64,000 bases of DNA from NCBI GenBank assembly GCA_013400155.1, contig VXBM01000198.1:328061-392060 (forward strand). The letters are read 5' to 3'. The stretch is from Helopsaltes ochotensis (taxonomy: Eukaryota; Chordata; Aves; Passeriformes; Locustellidae). Position 1 is the first letter of the stretch; every line of letters begins with the position of its first letter. The translations under genes were made by a program, and so were the position numbers. Under the pieces are notes generated by a model. That model did no database searches. It was given only the letters and a program-made list of their open reading frames with translations, and was not told where the DNA came from. Below, one piece after another: positions 38,401-50,400 of this stretch.

Positions 38401-41400
38401 CTTATCCTGGCATTGGACTAGCTAGAGGAGTCTAGCTCCCTGTTTATATACATAGGTAAGAGTCATCCTCACACAACCCTTCTGTTCTGTTCTGCTAGAC
38501 TATAAACACTCCTATGTCAAGGATGTTCTGGATCAAGCCTATTAATAATTTTTGAATCCCTTTCCTGGAACCACTCCTGTAAATCCATGTCTGTGTTCTC
38601 TGGGGAGCCTTCACCTGGCCTAACTAATGCTGTATCATAATTGACATTTGCCTTCCCTCTACCTGCTGGCATTGCTGCTCTTAATGTAGTCCAAGAAGCT
38701 GTGGACGTTCTTTGCTTGCAAGGGCACATAACTGGTTTATGGTCAGGTTGGTTTTTTTATGTTCCTCAAGGTCTCTCTGTACTAAGCTGTTCTTCAGTCA
38801 GGTGGAGACATTCGGCAGGTACTGGTATTCCCTCTGTGCAGGACTTGAATTTTTCTTCACTGAACATGACGAAATTCCTTTCTGTCCAACTCTGAAGGGT
38901 AGCAGAGGCAACTAATAGTACTCACTTTCCTGGAATTAAGTTGAGGCTGATAGGTCTGCCGTTAACCTTCTTTCTTGAAGATGGGTGTGATATTTACTCT
39001 CTGAACAGGGAGATGTAATCACCTTTCTGTAACAGGACTAAGAGTACTCTCATCCAAACATCAGGCAGTTCCTTCGGAGTTCATGAGTATGACCTGTTAG
39101 AGCCAATAGACTTCTATATGGCCTGTGTAAATGCTCCATAACCTAATCTTCCACTGAGGCTAAGTCTTCCTTGCTTTGGCTATTCCTTTTACTCTTGGGG
39201 ACCTCAGATTCCTAAACACTGGTCTTAGCAGTAAATACTTGAGGCAAAGAAAGTGCTGAGTACCTTGGATTTTCTGTTTGTCATCAAGAGTCCTGCTATA
39301 TTCAGCAGTGGCCCCACATTTTCTATAGTTTTCTTTTCCTGTCATAGAATTTTACTCCCAAAATTGAAATCAAGGTACACCTTGACTTTCCCAACCCTAT
39401 ACCTACACAACAAGATACCTCTTCCTGCCCCAGATCAGCCATCCCATCTTCCACCTCTTACACATTTCCTTTTTATATCTAAGCTCCTTACTCATTTCTG
39501 CAGGCTTTGTGTTGCCTTTGATGTCCTGCACTTGGCGATAGACCATTTTTAAGCTTGGGATGATCCTTAAATATCTACTTGCTTTACTGGGCCCTTCTCT
39601 ACAGGGTATCTTGTAGGATTTTTCCAAGTAGATCTCTTCAGAGATTACATTCTACTGCCCTTTATAAATCCAGGGCTGTCTTGTAGCTTTATCCTTTCTC
39701 TAAGCTGCCCTCTAAATGTCAAATTCGTTAGCACCTCTTTTTCTCTCTAGGATTTCTGACTTTCAGGAATTCTTGGTGAATTCGATTCATCATGTTCTGA
39801 GCAGGAGAATCCCTGGATACAAAGTTTTTTCATTATAGTAATACTGCCATATACATTCAAGCCATGATAATGAATTCATTACAAACTTTCTAGGTTAGAA
39901 ATATGGGTTTGTCCTTCTTTACAAGTTTCTCCTTGCTTTTGGTTTCATATGACCATTCTTTGGAAATGTCTTTGTGATTCTATGATTCTGTGCCATTGTA
40001 TTCTGTTATGATTTCCGATGGTGGCTACCTTCAGAGGTTTTCNNNNNNNNNNNNNNNNNNNNNNNNNNNNNNNNNNNNNNNNNNNNNNNNNNNNNNNNNN
40101 NNNNNNNNNNNNNNNNNNNNNNNNNNNNNNNNNNNNNNNNNNNNNNNNNNNNNNNNNNNNNNNNNNNNNNNNNNNNNNNNNNNNNNNNNNNNNNNNNNNN
40201 NNNNNNNNNNNNNNNNNNNNNNNNNNNNCATTTTGGGGGGTTTGTTGTTGATTTATTCACTTGGTTTTGGGGGTATTTGGAGAGTTTGTGGTTTTGGGGT
40301 TTGTGGGTTTTTGGTTAGTTGGCTTTGGTTTTTTTGGTTTGTAATTTGTTTGTTTTTTTTCCAGAGTGCTTAATATGTTTCTGTGCTTTCAGGACTCTTC
40401 TGTTCTTTATTTTTTGGAAGGTCTTTTCATCCTGACAGTATCTCTGTGAGTTTGTTTAGAAGGAAGGTGCTGCTTCTCATGTCTTTGAGTTGAGGTCTGG
40501 CAGGGTTCACAGATAGGTCTCCTGTAACTCTATCTTAGCTCATGGTGAATGTGTGCTGCATCTACTTACTACTTAAAGTCTGGATAGGAGTGTTTAACCT
40601 CTTACAGTAAGACTCACCTGTTCGTATCTTTGCTTCTTCCTAGCATGAAGGAACTTGTTGACTAACCCAGACCCTTGGAATCTTGTTTTGAACAGACCCT
40701 TAGCATTGTTTCTGTGCACTGCAGTTCAGTTTACAAACACATAGAAAAGTCGACTGAGCTTAGACCATGCACTGTGAGCACAGCTCTTGCATCTTTGTTT
40801 TTCATGTATTAAGACTTTGGTGTAACCTTTATGGGTCATCGACCTGCTTTTTTACCTGGTTCTTCATGGACATTTGAGTTTTAACATCTTCGTGTTTGAA
40901 CTTGGATTTGGAAGCTATAATGCCTACAGTGCCTGTCACAGACTCAGTCCTGACTACAGGAAGGGAGTAGCTGGGGTGGTGGCAGTGGAGTCCCCTCCTG
41001 ATGTGACTCCAGGGGCGTTCCTGCAGCACCATGCGCAGGGCCAGGTTTGGGGCAGCCTGGATCAGGGCCCTCCACAGGCTCCACACCTCTATGTGGTCCG
41101 TGGCATGGGGCAGGGATGTGCATGTAGTCGTGAGCCTCTGACGTTGCTGGCTGGTCTCTCAGGCCGGTTCTTTCCCCAGGTACTCTTATATCCACCTGCC
41201 TACAGTTCCCAGGCTAAGGAGAAAAGAGTCTCTGTGTCTAAGTTTCTGCTTTCAGGATCTGACATCATGACCTATAATATAATGCTTTGTAAATGCATCA
41301 AGTGTCACACCTACTGCTGACATTAAAAAAAGCAATATCCTGCCTGACTTGTGTGTATGTCCACAGTTTGAATTTCTAGGTTTGGGAGTATGTGTGTTTT

Positions 41401-44400
41401 GTTTTAAAAGGCATTAAAGATTCATGTTAGAATATGGTTCTTAGTATATCCTAGAAAATGTTAATTTAATTTTTTTGCTGTCATTTAAATACTAGTGTTA
41501 CAGAAAGAGTAATAAAATCTTTGCATAGTCTGGAAGTTGTCACGCGTCTTTATCTTTATAGTGCTTGTGTAATGAAAAGTTTAATTAAAAGCAGAGCTAA
41601 TACTGTCCTACTTTGTAACTGCATTTTTATTTAAATGATTAAACAAATGTGTGTGGAATATTCTGAAAAAAGTCTTGTAAGTACTCTCTGTTTTTTTGCT
41701 TGTGTGCAATAAAAAAATAAAAGCCTCTGTGTAATTCAATATAACCTAGATTATGAAGGTAATATGCTGTCTAAACGTGGGAAGATTTTCAAGTCATCTT
41801 TTAAGCATGTTTAAAATCAAATCTCCAGTCAACTACTTCTAAGGAGATAATACTGAAAGTTTTAACAGGCGTTTTGAATGCCAATGTTGAAACACTGTGA
41901 TTTTTTTAAAGAAGTTATTTAACTGTGGTTTGTTGATGCAGAACGGAAAGAGTTATTGACTGAAAACTTTATAGAAGCTGAATGAAGGCTGATTGATGTA
42001 AGCGAAGTGCATATGAAAAGATATATACGGAAAGTGGTAGTAGATCTGGTTTTGTTTTGATTTGTATATTGTTTGTTAAGTGAATTTGTGTATTTGGAAA
42101 ACATAGCCTACGTTATATTCTGTTAGGTTTTATTCTGATCTTGGCTGTTTCTCCACTGAGCTGGAAAGTAACTTTTGACATTAGCCATAGAGACTGACTG
42201 AATTAGTTATTTGTGGTAAGCATGACAGTGTGTGTAAGGTTTTGCTCTTAGAAGGCCTAAATGTCATTAGACACTTTTCATAATTATTCTTGGTATGAAC
42301 ATAAACCTTGTATGTATTTTTCTAGTATTTCCCCCATTTTTATTCAGCATTGTATTTTGACTTTAGTATGTGTTAAAATACTATACTTTTAATTTCAGTG
42401 TGGTAAAGTGATAAACCCAGAAATTTCCAGACAGAGATCTGACAATTGTCACTGAATCTTTCAGGCTATAAGAATTGATAAAGTTCTCTAAGCATGGTAA
42501 CTGTCCAGCAGCTTTTATTTTCTGTGAAGCTGACCTTTGAAATATCCAGGATAATACCCACTTGTCATACATCTAGTCAACTGTGATTTTGAATGTCAAA
42601 AAGTGTTCTGTTATCTGAAGGTTATAAAAAAAAAAGGGAAATGTGTGTGGGGAAAGTGCAGATAAAAGAAGGTTCAGTTGAAGGTTTCTCTGTTGCTTTG
42701 GCTAGCCTTTTGCAAAGGAGGGCTTGCATTAGGAATTCTGCTGTGTTGAATAATCTGTCTTTGTTTTGGGATTTAATTATTTCAGAAGATTTAAAGTTCT
42801 TACTTGAAATACAAACACATTTACTATGCATATTGCATATTCTCATTCTTGGTATGGTGAGGTGAAGTAATGAAGAAAGGTTATACATTTGACAGCATAA
42901 TATAGCCACAATTTTGTTAGATAACCATAATTTTAAAATCACATGATCATTATTAAAGCACTGAATGTGTGTTGTGGCAGAAGAATTACTCTTTTACAAG
43001 CAACTATCTGAGCAGATTTTTTTTAGCTTTGGTAAGGCTTAACCTTTTATTATTAGCCATCATTTTCACGATGTTAGTTGATCTTCCTCTGTAGTTCAAG
43101 ATGTGCAGCTGTGACATTTGTTGGAACATACCAGCTTTGTAATGTTACTTATTTGCTTACTTATTATGTAACTCATAGCAGAAAATAAAATGTTTTCTCT
43201 GGTTCAAAGGAAAAACTTAGCCTGAAAGTTGCTTTCTAAGTGTCCTTATCCCAAAGGAAAAATACAGAACAAAAAGAGAAGGAATGTCTACCATGGTCTA
43301 GTGTATGTGATAGAGAAATTGTGAGTTCCATCAGTTTAATAAGAACTGCCTAGATATAAGGAATAGTATGGCTACTCATTATGATTGCAGCGCTATGAGA
43401 GGAAAAACATGCCATGCAGCTGTATTAATTTTTTTATTATTCAAGAGTTCTGTGTTTTACAGTATCAAAGGACTTTTTAATTTAGCAAAGTTAGCTTAAA
43501 AAGTATGTTGTGCTTCAGCATTCTGAGATGGAAGTAACATTTTTTGAGATGATACTTTATTACAAAGTTGATGATAGAAGTCTGTGCTTCTGCATACTTC
43601 AGAAATACTTAGCTGTTACCGTTTGGAACACTTACATCATTGAACCAACTTAGAAATCTTTTCATGGTATCTTTTAAGGAAACAATGTGATAATCATTGT
43701 AGTTAAAAGTAATTTTATAGTTCAAATTGGCACCATTAAGAATTAGTCCTGATTAATGCTCTACTGAACTCAAGTTTGACTTGTTTTCCAAAGATATGAA
43801 TAGCAAGTTTTAGATTTCTGAGTAAAGCTGTATGGTGTTTTGCCACCTTTCTTCTTGACCATAGACTGTATGTACAGAATACAGATAATGGAAAGCTATT
43901 TTTTTAACAGCTGTTTTTAAGTTTTCTGGGGAAAATTCAGGAGTTGGAGGAACGGTAAGTTAAATAGCTGTAAACCATAACACACTATAGAGAGAGGAGA
44001 GGAAATGTGTGTTCTTCATAGATACAGTTTTGCTCATACTAGGGATAGTGGTTACAGACTACACAAACATTTAAGATTTGCAGGATGCAAAAATCAGTGA
44101 AAAATATGCTTAAATTTGTCTGAAATTTACTAGAATTTGAGAATAACAGTTATTTGTAGCTGCTACATTAAGTATAAAATTTGACATTAACTATGTGAAT
44201 TAAGTCATAATTTTTTATTTTTGTTTTAAATTAGATTCACAAATTTGAGTTCTGTTAGAAGCAAGTCCTAGAGGAATAACACTGGATAGGCAGTCAAGCA
44301 CTGTTGTAAGTAAGAAAGGTTCTAACATAGATTTATGACATTAAAGAATGTTGAACAGGTGTGTTTTGTTTTTAACTTTGAATAATCTAGGAATAACAAG

Positions 44401-47400
44401 AAATATAGGACAGTTAATAAAAGACTCTCCGAAGTCCACAAAATAACCTGGGAAATACTGGTGCTTTGAAGAATTTATTGATTTAGTATTCCTGACAAAG
44501 ATTATGTTTACATCTTGTCCTTTGCATGTTAAACCTCCTCACAATGACTGGAACTGCTCTCCCCTTAGGGTGCAAATGAAGTTAATGCTAAGTTAATTCT
44601 AAATACATTATTTTCCTGATCAGGAAAGCAAACAGTTCTTTATCTGGTGGATGTATTTGCAGCATTTGTATATTCTGTTCAAATAGCCTAAATATTTGAC
44701 ATTTTCTAGTGTTTGCTGTTTATGCATGTGACCAACAATAGGGAATGTTTTTCCTCCCAAAACTGCTGGGAAAGAAAAAGGTCAGAATAAATACATATAC
44801 CTAAGTAAACAGCTGTTGCTATACTTAAAAGGTAATTAGAGTTGATCAAGACACTGACAGAATTGTCTGAACCCCAGCTCCATGGGGACATAAATACTGT
44901 GGTGTTCAGGGCCATGAAAAAGTGTTTTGTTGACTGTGGCTTTTCCCTGGCTTAGGTTTTTTTTTTGCCTTAGCTAGCTCATCGTGTGTCAGAGTCAAAG
45001 AACTGGTAGGCAGCACAAAGGAAGTGGTGAAAGCAGGTGAAGTGGTAGAGCAGAGAACCACAGATTCCATACTGAAGCCTGACGTTTCTGGAGATATTCT
45101 GTTGTTGCAGTTATCTTTACTGAATATGAATCTAGTATCTTGTTTCTCTGTCTGTCTATAGTCTAATTTTGTTTTGCAGACTAGACCTTTTTATAGATAT
45201 CTGCCACTTGGCTGGCTTTCTTCAAAAGTGTTTTCAAGTCACTTCTGTGATAGGTTCTTACAGATATCCATCAGTTTTCTATTATACTGAAAATTCTTGC
45301 TTACTTCTAGATCAGGTATTGAAACTGGTAAGAGAACAGGCAGTCGGAGAGAGCACAATATCATCCTAAAGAGGAGGGAAAAGAGAGTGCCTTAAGACTG
45401 TTGGTGTCATTATGGCCATTTCTTCCTAGATATGTTTCCATTTGAATTACAATCTGTGTAGATACAAATATATTTTAATAAGCCTATGTGAAAACCTTTA
45501 CATTTAATATTTTCTAATTATTTTCTTGTCTGTCTGTCTTGTGACATTATTGTTGTGGAGTCTTGGAGTATTTGTTACTACTGATCACTGAGATTTTGCA
45601 CTGAAACCTGACATTAGCAGGACTATTTACAGTATTTAATTCAGTACAGTATTGTATGTGGCTTTCCAGAGTTGAGAAACAGTTAAAAGTCATAGAAGGG
45701 CTTTTGAAATGTTCTGCTGCCTTTCTTGCTCTATGGTTTCCAACTATTATTCTGTCTTATGGGTCACATTTCTGGTTGGTTTGTGATACTATACTTTTCT
45801 AATAATGTTTGATATGCTGTATTTCAAAGGATATGGTTTTGTCTGGTCTGCTGTGTTCAGCCAATAAAAACATTTAGAGGTTTTAGAAGTGGAATTAAAC
45901 CATGTTGGATAACTGTCAATAAAGACACGCTGAAGTGCCAGACACTCTGAGGGTAATGGAGAAGTCTTTTCTTTAAGCGAGCCCTAAATGTGTGTTTTAT
46001 TTTTTTCTTAGAAGTTACAATGCTAGACTGATTTTTGTGTGTGAATTGAAATAAAGGATCCTATCAGAGATTAAAAAGGCTACTTACCTTTATCTTATTG
46101 CTTAGGATTCAAAAAGTACAGAATTTAGGTCTGAGGAACTAAGTTGAATGTACTTTTTATTCTTTTTGTTTTTCAGAGGTCCAGAAGACACAATAAATGA
46201 TTGTAAAATCCTTTTTATAGAGGAAATGTACAAGATTGAAAAGCCAGGAGCCTATCCATTGACATTTGGGGATGGAGATTTCAAAAGTATGCACTTTTAA
46301 AATTATTTGAATATAAGTACAAATTGAGTGATGTTTCTTTAGAAAATATCAGCATGCAGAGGTGGTAGAAGTAATTGGTTTGTCTTCAAGAAAGTAATTG
46401 CATTGAATAAATTTTAGATTTCTGTTCTAAAAGTATAGTTACTATAAGATGGCTGTATTGCTTGACATATTCAGAAAGTAGTAACAGCTTAGTGCTATCA
46501 GTCATAAATGGTGAAAAGGGGAAACAACTGATAATGCTCTAAAGGAACAGTGCAGAATGAATTTGCAGTCTCATTTAAGTTCCTAGAGAGGTGTTCAGGA
46601 CACCAAAACTGCTGTTGCAACTGACATGTAATGTAAGCTTTTAGTAAATTAATAAATGCCAAAATGGAATTAGTTGGTAGTAATATATTTTAACTCTGTC
46701 ATTATGACAGGAGAAAAGAAAAAACTGTTAAGGAACTTTGCACTAAAGCTGCTTGTACCATGAAAAAAAAAAAGGGATAATTAATGTTTGGATTAGTTGA
46801 CCCTGCATGACCTTCTAAAAAAGTTACTATACCAGACTTCCTTAACCTTCCCACAACCACAATAAGGAATTAGTGGCAGTTTATCTAAAAGGTAATGTGA
46901 CATTTTATCCTAAGTCGGAAAATATAGCAAAGTTAGAAGTGCTGAGTGTTTGTGATAGCAACATTGAAAATTGATCTGCAAGTCTACAAGTACGTATTAG
47001 ATATAATTATATATATACATTCCTGACTCCATGCAATTTTTTAGGATCTTTGTAGGTAGCTCTCAGTGCGCAACGAGTCTGATTAATGTTTGTTTGTTGT
47101 CAAAAGAAAAAAAAAAATCACTCTTTTTCAGAGGAGAAAATACCATTTCCTCTGGTATTCTTAAAAGTGTCAATTTCTCAACTCATTATTCGTTTTCATT
47201 ATTTGAGAATTACTTCCCTTAGATTACTAAAAAAAGAAGAATCCACTGTGTTTTATTTTTTCTTGGTCACATTAAAAGATCTTTGCAATATCTTAAAGTA
47301 CGTTTTGATTTAAAAAAAAGATTGCATTGTGAGAAAATTGAAAATCTACAAGTAGTGGTTTGTGTTTATATACTATTTATTTTGCAAGTAGACAGCATTT

Positions 47401-50400
47401 TAAATGTCATAAAAATTATTGCAGTTCATTTAGTTCTTCCCCACAGCTACTGTGTAGTGAATTAATTTTTAAAGTTATGTGTCAAGGAAATGAATGATTA
47501 CTGTATTGCTGACTATACAAATTTGTCTGCAATGGTGCTATTTGGTCTGACATGAGTGTTTACTTATCATAGAATTATTTAGATGGCAAAAGACCCTTAA
47601 GACGATCAAGTCCTCCACTAAACCATGTCCCTAAGTGCTACATTTACATGTTTTTGCAACACTTCCAGGGGTGGTAATTCCATAACTTTTCTGGACAAAC
47701 ATCTTGCAGTGCTTGACCATTCTTTCTGTGAAGCAGTTTTCCTAATCACCGATCTAAACCTCACCCTAGCCTAGCTTCAGGCCATTTCCTCTTGTTCTTT
47801 TGACTGACCCTCACCTGGCTACAAACTCAGGTAGTTGCAGAGTGCAATAAGGTCTCAGGTCACCTGAGCCTTCTTTTCTCCAGGGTAAACAACCCCAGCT
47901 CCCTGAGCTGGTCCTTATAGAACTTGTGCTCCAGAACCTTAATGAGCTTCCCTGCCCTACTCTGGACACTCTCCAGGACCTCAATGTCCTTCTTGGAATG
48001 AGAGATCTGAAACTGAACACAGGATTCGAGAGGTCGCCTCACCAATCTGTACTTTGTATGCTGATTGCCACTCTTACTGTTTCAGAGTCAAGGCCTTCAT
48101 TGTCTATTGCAGTTCCTTCCCTCCAATGTTGATAGTTGTTATTTGTAACTTCTTTGCTTAAACTACCCAAATATTGATATCCATGTTGAGATTTGCACCT
48201 CTGTGTATGTTTTATTTCTTTTTGTTCCTGGTCCAAATCTTATTAATTTCAGCATATTGTTTATAACCTTCATAAATAAATATAATTCATAAAGATAATC
48301 TTTTAAAGTGTAATCATTAAAAATAAATTGATCTGGGAATTCAGCCTTATTTCTTGAAATGCCCTTTTTCCTGAAGCCAACACTTAACCGCACAACCCTT
48401 TTCATGTGATTCTGGTTTGTCGGCCAGGTCAGCTGTTTTGCCTTTGTTCAGGTATGTACAGTGCACATCAGTTGAGCTCTATGCTATAACCACCAGTGTA
48501 GCCTACCCTGTTGGACTGTACTTATAACCCCATTTGTACTGTGTATTAATAAAAGTTAAATACATATACACCTATCTATAAACATGCAGCTGCCTTTGCT
48601 TATGTACTATGGAAAGATGCAGGATTTTATTACAGTAATGGCAGATTAAAATCATTATTTGGCCTTAAATATTCTATGAGATTGTTGTAAGCAGAATCAA
48701 CAAATGCACTGAGACAGTATTTTTGTCCATATTAAACTACTTTCCATGCCCTTGTCAAAATATAGGATGCCTTCTACAGAAATAATCTTTGTCAGATAAA
48801 CAGTGTAAGTTGTCTCTGCAGAAAAGCTCTTATTTCTTGAGCATGGTCACATAATAATTAGGTTTTGTATGTGTAATGTGATGTCAATATACATTTAGCA
48901 GTTACAGTTAAAAATAAAGTAGTCATTTTCTAATTAATTAATGGAAGTAAAATTCTACAACTGAGGAAATGAGTAAGGCTAAGCCTGTTAGGAAATTATA
49001 TTAGAAGTAAAAAAATCTAAGAAGCAACATATTTATATGTTACAAATATTTATATGTAACATGCAAATAAGACCTAGATATCAACATATATTACTTCCAT
49101 CAGAATCCAAACTTGTGCTAACTCCTTCTGCAAAAAAAAAGATAATACAAAATTATTTATGCAACTAAACTCTGCATTGTTGGTTGAGGTCAACAGTCTT
49201 CATGACCAATAGTGCAGCTATAGTTAGTGCATATGACTTACAATATGGTTAAAACAGAAATGTGAAAAATGAAAGTCATATCATGGAAATGAGAGTGTGT
49301 AGTTTGTAAATTGAAGAAAGTAGAGAACTTCACCTGTTGTTTAACAAACTAGAATATGTAGGTATTTTTTGCTCTTTTCTTATTTTAAAAAATATATTAT
49401 TAACCTTTTACCTAAGAAACTGGTTTTTTAACTGAAACCAGTAAATTACATAGGCCTAAACAATGTGTGGTGCTCAGAGATACAGAAAAATATGCTGTTT
49501 CATGTCGTCTATTATTTATTGGATGAGATAGACTATTGGGTTTCCGTAGGGAGTGCTTAGTCATCACTTTTAAAAATTTTCAAAGGAGTTAACAGTTATC
49601 TGGGATTTCTTAGTCTGACTTGAATCGGTATTGACGCCTTTTATAGATTGTGAGTTTAACGTAGTTAGAGTGGAAGACCCTCAGATTTGTTCATCAGCAC
49701 TCACACAAATTAGTCCTTTCTTTTCAAATGAACCTTGGGAGAGAAGTCTCTAATAGAAGATTACATCTATTTGGATAGCATGATAAGTCTTCTAGGCTAC
49801 ACTTTACTAGAAACAATATTCTCATAGATTTTGGAGGTTTTTTAGAAGTATATATTTAAATGTACCTTTGCTTTTAAGACTTTGCAAAATAGTTACTGTT
49901 GGTAGCTTTACATGTTTATTTTTCAGGTTTTCCAGTCAGTACATCTCAGTAAACCTTCTGTCTGCAGCTGGTTATCTTCCCTCTTTGGTGATTCTTTTAT
50001 ATTCTTTAAAGTTTTCTATCTTAAAAACAATGATTCAAACAGCATTGTTTCAGCACTTCTTATCATAGAATGGTTTTAGGTGGAAGGGACCTTTAAAGAT
50101 CTTCCATTCCAACCTCACTTTGAACAAATCAGATTGCTCAAAGCCCATTCAGCCTGACTTTGAAAGGTTCTGGGGTGGGGCATCCACACCTTCTCAGGGT
50201 AACCTGTGCCAGTGTGTATCATCACTCCAACAGTAAAAAATTTCTTCCTTGTATCCAGTGTAAATTGTGTTTCTTTCAATTTAGAACTGATCCTTGTTTT
50301 CCTTATTGTTACTCCTTGTCATTTCTGATCTTGGTAAAAAATCTTGCCTGTGTTTCTTATAAACCCCCTTTAAGTATTGAAAGCCCACAAAAAGTATCCC

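Larger units (their letters stand above)
30235..46176 (+). other. UHRF2: UHRF2 intron 4 (15.9 kb)
   Basis: Phase 2 intron, the longest here. From 30235 to about 35317 I see only AT-rich sequence. Then come CR1 blocks (35318-36035, 36750-37480, 38560-39760), an (AAC)8 microsatellite, a 186-base run of N, a G-rich tract and a GC-rich island at 40940-41215. From 41216 to 46176 no gene or named repeat is visible. Confidence 0.9.

Noticed and set aside
39990..40373. Open frames spanning the N run
   Set aside because: They are artefacts of untranslated N positions.
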